This document shows, in pieces, positions 8,301 to 14,887 of a stretch of 64,000 nt of DNA; within the stretch, counting starts at the first letter, position 1; each line of letters opens with the position of its first letter. The stretch spans positions 80,708-144,707 of the forward strand of contig JABGQA010000114.1 in the NCBI GenBank assembly GCA_018644665.1, given 5' to 3'. The position numbers were made by a program, and so were the translations under genes. The notes beneath the pieces were generated by a model. The model had not been told where the DNA came from. It made no database searches and was given only the letters and a program-made list of their open reading frames with translations. The stretch comes from Candidatus Poribacteria bacterium (lineage in GTDB: Bacteria; Poribacteria; WGA-4E; GCA-2687025).

Positions 8301-9263
8301 GGCGAAACCATCATCGCCGGAACGGGCGCGCACAGCCTCCTGACGGGGGTGCAGAAGATGCGCGTCGACCCGCTGACGGGCAAGGAGACGCCGTGGACGT
8401 ACCACAGGAACTACGGCTGCAACTACGCCATCGCCAGTGAGAACCTGCTGACCTTCCGCTCCGGCGCGGCGGGATTCTTCGATCTCGGCCTCGAGGGCGG
8501 GGACGGCGGCACCGGCAACTTCGGTGGCTTCAAGACGGGTTGCACGTCGAATCTCGTGGCAGCCAACGGCGTCCTGAACGCCCCGGAATACACGCGCACG
8601 TGTCGCTGCTCGTACCAGAACCAGACGTCGCTTGCGCTGATCCACGTCCCCGAGGTCGAGGTCTGGACCGACTACGGGAACGAGGGACTTACCGGGCCGA
8701 TCCAACGCGTCGGACTGAACCTGGGAGCGCCGGGAGATCGCAGAGCAGAGGACGGCACGTTGTGGTTGGAGTACCCGAAGGCCGCCGGACCGTCGCCGGA
8801 AATCACGGTGACCGTCGGCCCGTTCACCACGCAGCGTTTCTCCTATCACTCCTCGCGGATCAAGGGCGATGAGGGTCTGCCGTGGGTTGCCGCTTCTGGG
8901 CTGGACGGCGTCTCGACGATCACCGTCGATCTGGGCGCCAGCGTGGTGGGTGGCGACGAGGTCGGCGTCGCGGAGGAGCGCTCCTACGCGGTTCGACTCC
9001 ACTTCGCGGAACCCGCGGATATCGGCCCGGGCGAGCGCAAGTTCGACGTCTACCTCCAGGACAGCCTGGTGCGCCAGGGTCTGGACATCGTCGCGGAGGC
9101 AGGCGGCCCCAACCGCGCGTTCGTCGTGCAGTTCGGGACGATCCCGGTCACGCGCGAACTCGAGGTGCGGCTCGTACCGAGCGCGGGGATCGTCGATCAC
9201 TTGCCGGTGATCTCCGGCATCGAGGCGATCATCGAAGCGGAGCCCGTGGCGATGGCGAAGTAG
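5382..9263 (+). CDS. PQQ-like beta-propeller lipoprotein with methyltransferase-like insert and C-terminal malectin-like domain
   Basis: 1293 residues. The signal peptide has lipobox LYGC (lipid Cys near residue 22). It is followed by a quinoprotein-alcohol-dehydrogenase-like propeller (GDWPMWRYGANRVA, then repeated D-x-R-TGKTRWSFYT-type blades) up to about residue 460. A Rossmann/methyltransferase-like segment follows at about 470-620 (VLETTGIRGGYAMYYG, DLRVSVVEPDAAK, LRPYGGVALF) whose SAM-binding glycines are poorly kept. A second propeller half covers about 630-1080, and a malectin-like carbohydrate-binding domain the last 170 residues (YAVRLHFAEP, GERKFDVYLQ). The ATG at 5382 is preceded by GGAGG. 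This architecture is familiar from planctomycete-type genomes. I infer an outer, glycan-facing protein. No Asp/Glu pattern proves bound PQQ, so an enzymatic role is uncertain. Confidence 0.8.
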   Translation: MRRVVNSCALAMVVSCLVMLYGCAEPVVEGGDWPMWRYGANRVAATPHGLPDQLHLQWVHHYTPQKPTWDDPLNQDLMQFGKVREPVVVGGLLYLASSVNDRVDALDVRTGKTRWSFYTNGPVRLPPVAEDGRVYVVSDDGYLYCLDGRSGDLVWKFLGAPSERRIIGNERLISSWPARGGPVLADDVVYFAAGIWPFMGVFIYAVDATTGEEVWRSDNTGSKHMIQPHNAPSFGGVAPQGALVVQGDKLLVPGGRSVPAVFDRHTGVMEYYHLSKYPGGAFTCALGDFFVNYHRDLSTTLFDLNTGNFVLTSFGNVPVMTDEALYCMGDIVKAFDYANLRLESHQEEVIDKDTREAKTVTKEEWKLDPLWEYEIDATGDLIKAGGRLYAGGAGVVSALSIPTAGQTPAQAPEVSWTAEVDGSVARLVAASNMLFVATLEGSLYAFGERTGVAKVYGSPNAPEPQVAAGDRALADSVLETTGIRGGYAMYYGARDAALPEALVRGSDLRVSVVEPDAAKASRFRRAWDDAGIYGLRLSVQQADPTEAPTPSYMSSLTVVDEAAASYASDEGFLRTVFESLRPYGGVALFRSAQTTSPGLAQTIASLDLPNAEVRADGADLLLVREGALPGSDDWTHQYGDIAQTIKSDDTRVKLPLGVLWFGGSSNADVLPRHGHGPPEQVIGGRMFIEGMGVMNARDVYTGRVLWKRDLPGLGEGVYWDDTYIADPLTLKYGQLHIPGANARGANYVATEDKVYIAFGRECLVLDAETGNDVARFVLPTRDGATEPPEWGYIGVHEDLLIAGSDFVKYGEMTGPDPDNTEERRKYWYDYDTTSSQGLVVMDRQSGDVLWEHESRLGLRHSGIVVGAGKLFCVDQMPPRVRKLLKDKGIPVSGDPAILAFDVRTGVPAWSVDEGIFGTWLSYAGEQDILLQAGRPSRDMLRDEPNNRMSAYRGASGDILWDEEISYGEPCIIHGETIIAGTGAHSLLTGVQKMRVDPLTGKETPWTYHRNYGCNYAIASENLLTFRSGAAGFFDLGLEGGDGGTGNFGGFKTGCTSNLVAANGVLNAPEYTRTCRCSYQNQTSLALIHVPEVEVWTDYGNEGLTGPIQRVGLNLGAPGDRRAEDGTLWLEYPKAAGPSPEITVTVGPFTTQRFSYHSSRIKGDEGLPWVAASGLDGVSTITVDLGASVVGGDEVGVAEERSYAVRLHFAEPADIGPGERKFDVYLQDSLVRQGLDIVAEAGGPNRAFVVQFGTIPVTRELEVRLVPSAGIVDHLPVISGIEAIIEAEPVAMAK

Positions 9264-9295
9264 CCGGACAGACCGCGAACCGGCGGGAGACCTCA

Positions 9296-10600
9296 TTGGA
9301 CAGGCTACAGCAGGCCCCGGGCGAGCGGCCGGCCCAGGACGATCGGATACGCGTGCTCAACCCACGCGCCCGCGTCCCTCTTTCGTTCATCATCGATGAC
9401 TCCACATGCCTGGTGAACCTGAACCGGTTCGCCGTCCCACAGTTCAACACCGCGCACGGCGCGACGCACTCCCCGCAGGCGTGGCGCGATTGGCCGCACG
9501 AAATCCCCGACGACTTCGTGCGGAAGTTCGGCGAGTGGAGCGGCGAGAACGGCGTCAAGGGGAAGTACAGCATCGTCCCGTACCCCGCGTGCGTGGGGCG
9601 CGTGGACCGTGTGCTCCCCGGTTGGACCGAGAAGCAGCTTCACGACAGTCTTGATCTCGTGCGCACGCTCATGGTCCCCAACTGGGACATCCACCCCGAG
9701 ATGGTCACCCACACGTGGGTCATCGACACGAAGACGGGGCAGCCCTATCCCGAGCAGAGCCTGCGGTATCAGGAGAATTGGGAGTGGACCGACGGGAAGT
9801 CCGTCGACGAGATCGCCGAGTACATGGCGTACGGTCTGACGATCCTGAAGAACGTCGGTCTGCACTGCGACGGCCTGACGACGCCCGGAGGCTTCGCCAG
9901 CCGCGTGCTGCCCGAGTTGGCGCAGGCGACACTACAGTCCGTGCGTGATGTCCACGGCGCCGAGATTCCCCACTACTTCCGCCATGCCCGCAGCAGCGGA
10001 GAAGAGAGCGTCGTCCCCCGAGTCGAATACGCCGAGGGTCTCGACACGGATGACCCTCGCTGCGTCGTGTCCATCATCGGTTGCACGTCCGACTGGACGG
10101 GCGGGTGGGACTGCTCCAGCCGAGGACACGTAAACCGGTTCATCACGCCGGACCTCGCCTCCGGTCGGATGGTGGACGTTATCGAACGCGGCGAGCCCGC
10201 GGTGATGGTCTGCCACTGGACCGGCATTTACTTCAATGGCGAGGAAGTCGGCTTCAACGTGTTCAAGGAAGCCGTACGGCGCATTCACGCACGGTACGAC
10301 AACGTCGTCTGGATGAAGAACGACGACATCGCGCGGTACTGGGCGGCGAAGGAACTCACGGCGACAGCGTCGAACGACGGTGTGAGCGCGTTCCGCGCTC
10401 CTTACGGATGTCCCGACTTCACCGTCGAGGTCGACGCGACTTCCGACGCCACTCCGATGCTCACGCACGCGGGCGCCGGGACGACGCTCAGGCTTGTGGC
10501 GGACAAGCTCTCGCTCGTGGCGGGAACCTACGTGCGGGAGGGCGGCCGCGTGGTCGCCTGCTTCGACCTGCCCAAGGGGTCGTCTTCGTTGGCCGCGTAG
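9296..10600 (+). CDS. Conserved hypothetical, possible polysaccharide-deacetylase-like fold
   Basis: 434 residues, no signal peptide. The N-terminal core opens with PLSFIIDDSTCLVNLN, reminiscent of the TFDD strand that begins NodB-type deacetylase domains. Other candidate catalytic or metal residues are HTWV (about 138), CDGLTTPGGF and MVCHWTG. The last 90 residues look like a beta-sandwich (FTVEVDATSDATPM, TTLRLVADKLSLVAGTYV). I chose the TTG at 9296, with GGGAG 6 nt upstream; the same frame reads back into the preceding gene without a better start. It lies 32 bp after the PQQ lipoprotein and is probably cotranscribed with it, which suggests carbohydrate work. The deacetylase label is a guess from one motif and the family is unrecognised. 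Confidence 0.6.
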   Translation: MDRLQQAPGERPAQDDRIRVLNPRARVPLSFIIDDSTCLVNLNRFAVPQFNTAHGATHSPQAWRDWPHEIPDDFVRKFGEWSGENGVKGKYSIVPYPACVGRVDRVLPGWTEKQLHDSLDLVRTLMVPNWDIHPEMVTHTWVIDTKTGQPYPEQSLRYQENWEWTDGKSVDEIAEYMAYGLTILKNVGLHCDGLTTPGGFASRVLPELAQATLQSVRDVHGAEIPHYFRHARSSGEESVVPRVEYAEGLDTDDPRCVVSIIGCTSDWTGGWDCSSRGHVNRFITPDLASGRMVDVIERGEPAVMVCHWTGIYFNGEEVGFNVFKEAVRRIHARYDNVVWMKNDDIARYWAAKELTATASNDGVSAFRAPYGCPDFTVEVDATSDATPMLTHAGAGTTLRLVADKLSLVAGTYVREGGRVVACFDLPKGSSSLAA

Positions 10601-10684
10601 TCCCGCGCTGAGAAAGCGACCATGTCATGAACGACGGAGCGCCCCATGGGTCTGTCCGCTAAGGCAGGACCGCCGGCATGGGAC

Positions 10685-10726
10685 GGACCCCATCACAATC
10701 GTCCCCTGCAAGGGGAGGACGTTCGC
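10685..10726 (+). repeat. Dispersed 42-bp repeat, copy R1
   Basis: It matches 13561-13602 without gaps at 36 of 42 positions. The core TCCCCTGC(A/C)AGGGGA is a near-palindrome, followed by GACGTTCGC. R1 lies immediately before the NeuD-like gene and supplies its apparent Shine-Dalgarno sequence (AGGGGAGG). Confidence 0.6.
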
Positions 10727-11464
10727 TTGGCCCCGACGCAGAACGGTCGCGGCCCGGCCGGCGACTCGGAGGCCGCGGGGCCTGACGACGAGCGCGCCCT
10801 GATCCTGCTCGGTGGCGGCGGGCTTGCGCGCGAGCTTATCGGCTACGCGATGGGGTCTCTGGCCGTGGAGGACGGCCTGTCGGACGCGAGGCCGTTTCGC
10901 ATCGTCGGCGCCCTAGACGACGGGATGGATCAAGGCGCCGACGTCGAAGGCGTCCCCATACTCGGCAAGATGTCCGACGCCGGACGAGTCGCCGCGGACA
11001 AGCCCGACGCGCGGTTCGTTCTGGCCATCTCCGCGCCGCACACATACAAGCACCGACCCGACATCATACGCCGAGCCGGCCTCGACCGAGACCGCTACGC
11101 GACGTACCTCATGCCCGGGGCGCACGTCGCCGCATCGGCGCGGATCGGGCGGGGAGGCGTGCTGTTCCCCGGCGTGGTCATCGGCACCAATGCCGTCGTC
11201 GAGGACCACGTGCAGCTGTGGCCGAACGTCGTTGTCAGTCACGACTGCCGCGTGAGAGAGTACGCCACGATCGCCTCTGCGGCCGCGCTCAACGGAGTCG
11301 TTGACGTCGGCAGCGGGGCTTACGTTGGCTCGGGAGCGCTGGTGCGCGAGAAACTGAGCATCGGCGAGAACGCCCTCGTCGGCATGGGCGCCGTCGTTCT
11401 GCGCGACGTGCCGGCCGGACACGTTGTGGTCGGGAACCCGGCGAAGTACCTGCGCGACGTCTGA
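10727..11464 (+). CDS. NeuD/PglD-type sugar O/N-acyltransferase (left-handed beta-helix)
   Basis: 245 residues from a TTG start. The N-terminal Rossmann-like PglD_N domain begins LILLGGGGLARELIGYA, and a hexapeptide-repeat left-handed beta-helix follows (about 130-240: ARIGRGGVLFPGVVIGTNA, NVVVSHDCRVREYATIA). The helix carries the SHD motif, whose His is the usual catalytic base in this family, and the terminal GNPAKYLRDV. It probably acylates an amino or hydroxyl group of a nucleotide sugar in the cytoplasm. It is the first gene of a tight operon with two Gfo/Idh/MocA dehydrogenases (16 bp and 10 bp spacers), as in nucleotide-sugar modification clusters. The TTG at 10727 has AGGGGAGG 8 nt upstream, but that lies in a dispersed repeat, so the in-frame ATG at 10646 remains possible. 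Confidence 0.8.
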   Translation: MAPTQNGRGPAGDSEAAGPDDERALILLGGGGLARELIGYAMGSLAVEDGLSDARPFRIVGALDDGMDQGADVEGVPILGKMSDAGRVAADKPDARFVLAISAPHTYKHRPDIIRRAGLDRDRYATYLMPGAHVAASARIGRGGVLFPGVVIGTNAVVEDHVQLWPNVVVSHDCRVREYATIASAAALNGVVDVGSGAYVGSGALVREKLSIGENALVGMGAVVLRDVPAGHVVVGNPAKYLRDV

Positions 11465-11480
11465 CCGAAAGGAACCCGTC

Positions 11481-12467
11481 ATGCGCGTGGCCCTCGTAGG
11501 CATGGACAGCTTCTACTTCACGCAGACGATAGCCGGGCTGTTGGGCGACCTTCCCGGCGCCGAATGGGTCGGATGCTGCGACCTTGGTGTCCCCGACGAG
11601 TGCGTCGCCAACGCGGGCAAACCCTCGACGGAGATCGCCGACGAGCACGGCGTCCCGCTGTTCTCGGACATAGACGCGCTGCTGGCGTCCGGTCAGCCCG
11701 ATGCTGCGGTCATCGCGACGAACCCGAGCCGCGTCCCCGAAGTGGCGGCGGCCCTCGCCGCGAGCGGTCTGCACCTCTACATCGTGAAGCCCGCCGCTCT
11801 GAACGCAGCGGGGACCGCGATCCTTCGCGAGGCGATCGTCGACAAGAGCCAGGTGATCGTCAGCGGCATGACCTACCGACGGCATCCGAGCGTGATCGCC
11901 GCCGGCGAGGCGCTGGCGAACGGCGCCATCGGCGAACTCTCGTCGATACGCGCGATGCACCAGCACGGCAGGCTATCCATATGGGGACCGACGAGTTGGT
12001 ACTTCACTGAGCCGGAGTTGCATCCGGCGCTGTACCTGGGGTGGTATGTCGCGGACCTGTTCCGTTGGTTCGTCGGCGAGCCCGCCGAAGCGGCGGCAGC
12101 GTTGGGTAGCAGGCTGGCCGACCCGACGTCGCCTCACGAGGACACCGTCCGCACGATATGCCGCTCCGCGTCGGGCGTCGTCGGCTCGTTGGACGTCTAC
12201 TTCGGCGTCAGTTGGCCCTACGCCGATCTGGAACTGGAACTCCTTGGCACGAACGGCGCGATTCGCTTCAACGCGCGCGAGGGCGGGCAGATAGTCACGT
12301 CCGACGGCGCCGAGACGATAGAACCGACGAACGTGAACATGATGCAGACGGAGCTGGAGGCGTGGATCGCCGCCGCTGTGGGAGACATCGACGACTGGCA
12401 CCGCCCGGCGGAATGGCTCGACGCGCTCGATCACGGCATCGCAATGACAGAAGCCCTGAAGGCTTGA
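11481..12467 (+). CDS. Gfo/Idh/MocA-family oxidoreductase, atypical motif
   Basis: 328 residues. The N-terminal Rossmann domain starts MRVALVGMDSFYFTQT, where the usual GxGxxG dinucleotide loop is altered to GMDSFY. The C-terminal alpha/beta domain contains the LHPALYLGWYVADLFRWF helix that normally bears catalytic residues. The family's EKP motif is VKP here (HLYIVKPAALN): the Lys is kept and the Glu lost. NAD(P) may bind weakly or the protein may be non-catalytic. The ATG at 11481 has AAGGA 7 nt upstream. It is the second gene of the operon with the NeuD-like acyltransferase and ends 10 bp before a canonical paralog, so the two could act as partners or on successive steps of one sugar pathway. 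Confidence 0.83.
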   Translation: MRVALVGMDSFYFTQTIAGLLGDLPGAEWVGCCDLGVPDECVANAGKPSTEIADEHGVPLFSDIDALLASGQPDAAVIATNPSRVPEVAAALAASGLHLYIVKPAALNAAGTAILREAIVDKSQVIVSGMTYRRHPSVIAAGEALANGAIGELSSIRAMHQHGRLSIWGPTSWYFTEPELHPALYLGWYVADLFRWFVGEPAEAAAALGSRLADPTSPHEDTVRTICRSASGVVGSLDVYFGVSWPYADLELELLGTNGAIRFNAREGGQIVTSDGAETIEPTNVNMMQTELEAWIAAAVGDIDDWHRPAEWLDALDHGIAMTEALKA

Positions 12468-12477
12468 GGTAACGACC

Positions 12478-13533
12478 ATGGCTGAGAAGTACCGGGTCGC
12501 GCTCATCGGCGTGGGGGGCATGGGCATCGCGTACTACCACGCGAACTGCTTCGTCGCGGACGAACGCGCGGAACTCGTCGCCTGCTGCGACATCAACCGC
12601 GAGGCGTTGGACAAGTTCGGCGACCAGTTCGACATCGCCGACCGGTACGAGGACGCCGACGCGATGCTCGGGACCGTGTCGCCGGATGTCGTCGTGATCG
12701 GCGCCAACGAAACCGCCCACGCGCCCCTGACGATCCTTGCCGCCAAACACGCGCCGAAGGCGATCCTCTGCGAGAAGCCGATGGCGATGAACCTCGGCGA
12801 AGCGGACGCGATGATCGCCGCCTGCGAGCAGACGGGCGCGCAACTGTTCATCGGGCATCAGCGCCGCTACAACTCGCAGTACGCCGTCGCCAAGGAACGC
12901 TTGGACGCCGGAGCCGTCGGCGACCTGACGCAGATCATCGCTCGGGGTCACCCGGGTAGTTCGTTGATGGTGGACGGCACCCACACGGTCGATCTCGTCC
13001 GCTTCTACGCCGACGATGCGCCCATCGAGTGGGTGATGGCTCAGGTGGAGTCGAAGAGCGGGCGAGTCGGATGGGGGCACGTCCTGGAAGACGCCACCCT
13101 CTCCACGTTCAAGTTCCAGAGCGGCGTGCGCGCGATGCTCACCACGGGCGGCCGCACGGCTTCCGCGGAGGAGTCACTCGGCGACGCCGAGGCCACGAAC
13201 TATCACCGCATCACGCTCCTCGGCTCGAAGGGGTACATCGAGATCTACGGCGATGGCGTGCTGGAGGGTCAGCCGTTCGTCCGCGTAGTGAGCAGCGACG
13301 GTGGCGTCGAGGAGATGCCCGGCGGCGGAGGATGGCACGACGGGCTCAGTCCGCAGTCGGCCCTGCTGGATACCCTCGAAGACGGCAGACCCCACCTGCT
13401 GCGCGGCGAAAGCGCTCGCGCGACGCTGGAGGTGCTTATGGCCGTCTACGAGTCCGCGAAGCTGGGGCAGGTGATCCCGCTGCCACTCGAGAACGCGGAG
13501 AATCCGCTGGAGGAGATGCTGGCGGACGCATAG
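12478..13533 (+). CDS. Gfo/Idh/MocA-family oxidoreductase (canonical)
   Basis: 351 residues, normal length for the family. The NAD(P)-binding loop GVGGMG is at the N-terminus. The CEKPMA motif with the conserved Lys lies near residue 100, and GHQRRYN and GTHTVDLVRF supply the C-terminal domain's substrate-site His and Asp. The start ATG has GAGGT 7 nt upstream. Cytoplasmic, most likely NAD(P)-dependent oxidation or reduction at a sugar or inositol carbon; the substrate cannot be read from sequence. It is the last gene of the three-gene operon, and a copy of the 42-bp repeat follows 27 bp after the stop. Confidence 0.88.
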   Translation: MAEKYRVALIGVGGMGIAYYHANCFVADERAELVACCDINREALDKFGDQFDIADRYEDADAMLGTVSPDVVVIGANETAHAPLTILAAKHAPKAILCEKPMAMNLGEADAMIAACEQTGAQLFIGHQRRYNSQYAVAKERLDAGAVGDLTQIIARGHPGSSLMVDGTHTVDLVRFYADDAPIEWVMAQVESKSGRVGWGHVLEDATLSTFKFQSGVRAMLTTGGRTASAEESLGDAEATNYHRITLLGSKGYIEIYGDGVLEGQPFVRVVSSDGGVEEMPGGGGWHDGLSPQSALLDTLEDGRPHLLRGESARATLEVLMAVYESAKLGQVIPLPLENAENPLEEMLADA

Positions 13534-13560
13534 CGCGGCGTTTCCGGCGCGTGGAAGCCA

Positions 13561-13602
13561 GGACCCCAGCTCCATCTTCCCCTGCCAGGGGAAGACGTTC
13601 GC
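13561..13602 (+). repeat. Dispersed 42-bp repeat, copy R2
   Basis: Direct-orientation partner of 10685-10726 (6 mismatches in 42, no gap). It contains TCCCCTGCCAGGGGAAGACG, which can fold as a short hairpin. With R1 it brackets the NeuD/Gfo/Gfo operon. The following bases to 13698 hold no supported gene. Confidence 0.6.
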
Positions 13603-13698
13603 GTGTTCGCACGGCGAGCGTGCATTGCCGCCGCGCGCGGCCTGCCGGCCTCCCACTATCGGCCACTCGCACGCGTCCCTTGGCGTCGCGCGTTAGGG

Positions 13699-14802
13699 CT
13701 ACGCGGCGAGCCCACACACCTCGTCGACCAGTTCCGTGATCGCCTCCACACGTTCGATCTCGCCCACCTCGGATATCTCGTCCGAGATGCCCAGGATGAG
13801 CCGGGGCGCGAACATGTCGATGACCCGGCGCGTGAAATCGAGCAAGTCCTGCAGCGGGTAGGAGGGCATGAAGAAGATGGCCGGGATCAGGTCGAGCACG
13901 ACCATGTCCCCCGTGGCTTCCTGAATCTCCTCCAGCGTCATGTCGCACTGCGGGAATGGCGTCAGCGACTCGACGGCGTCCAGCCGCGTGTCCTTGAGGT
14001 AAGGCAGCATCGTCTTCGAGTTGCCGTCCCAATGGCTGTGCACGAAGCGGTCGGCGGCGTGTAGGCGGTCGGAGATGCGCTGCCAGCGCGGCATCAGGTA
14101 GCGCTCGAGGATGGGCGGCGGCGTGAACTCGTTCGTCGCGTGGTCGCCGAGGTTGTACACGCGGCACGGCAACTGTAGCGCTGCGTCGATGAGGCGGTCG
14201 TCCCGGCGGTCGCAGGCTTCGAGATACTCTTCGACTTCGGCGCGGTGATCGTAGAGCAGGTAGTACGCGTTCTCCAGGCCGCACCAGTTCTTGATAAGCT
14301 CGGTAAAGCCCGAGCTGGACAGGAACATCGTCGGCTCGCCACGGTGGCCCATCGTTGCCGCCGCGCGCTGGAACGTCTCTACGTTTGCGGAGAAGCTCTG
14401 CCGGTCGACAAGGTCGATCACGACACGCAGGTCCGCGGTCGTTTTCACGGGGTAGTCGGTGATGCGGTGGTTCACGCGCTGACCTTCGTGCCACAGGTCG
14501 CGGTGCACCGTGCGTATCTCGCCGGACGGCGTCCTCACCGTCGAGATGGAGTGGTCGGGATGCTGCTCCTCGGTCGTGACGACATCGTCTCGCGACCGCT
14601 CGTGCACGATGCCCGCCGACGCCGCATACCGGATGGAGCAGCGCAACTCGTCGTAGATATCGAAGTTGCTCATGCCCTTGAAGCGGTCGGGCATGGTGTT
14701 CCATCGCATGCGGTCGCCGATCCACGTCTCGAGACGCGGCTGCCAGAGCACCTTGTCGGTAGTGCCCTCGTAGATGGCGAGGTTCAGTTCTTGGCGCGTC
14801 AT
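13699..14802 (-). CDS. Uroporphyrinogen-decarboxylase-like (URO-D superfamily) protein
   Basis: 367 residues with a URO-D-type (beta/alpha)8 barrel. Features include an N-terminal LAIYEGTTDKVLWQPRLETW segment, a central FLSSSGFTELIKNW, and a C-terminal RLILGISDEISEVGEIERV that matches the family's GISD-type end strand. Proteins of this kind in uncultivated bacteria are usually not the haem enzyme but relatives of corrinoid or methyl-transfer proteins (MtaA/CmuA) or uncharacterised barrels. The Arg-rich N-terminal motif of true HemE is absent. The ATG at 14802 has AGGAGA 8 nt upstream. It lies 85 bp downstream of array gene A11 on the same strand and could be the last gene of that transcript. 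Only a weak CGCCG-attca-CGGCG hairpin (14855-14869) lies between them. Confidence 0.78.
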   Translation of the reverse strand: MTRQELNLAIYEGTTDKVLWQPRLETWIGDRMRWNTMPDRFKGMSNFDIYDELRCSIRYAASAGIVHERSRDDVVTTEEQHPDHSISTVRTPSGEIRTVHRDLWHEGQRVNHRITDYPVKTTADLRVVIDLVDRQSFSANVETFQRAAATMGHRGEPTMFLSSSGFTELIKNWCGLENAYYLLYDHRAEVEEYLEACDRRDDRLIDAALQLPCRVYNLGDHATNEFTPPPILERYLMPRWQRISDRLHAADRFVHSHWDGNSKTMLPYLKDTRLDAVESLTPFPQCDMTLEEIQEATGDMVVLDLIPAIFFMPSYPLQDLLDFTRRVIDMFAPRLILGISDEISEVGEIERVEAITELVDEVCGLAA

Positions 14803-14887
14803 GGACGGGTTCTCCTGCCCGATGCCCGGCGTGGTGAGTCATCGCTAACATAGACGCCGATTCACGGCGCGCCAAGGGCGATGGGAG

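Noticed and set aside
13603..14064. Plus-strand open frame starting at GTG after repeat copy R2
   Set aside because: It runs antisense through the URO-D-like gene and has an Arg/His-rich, family-less translation.
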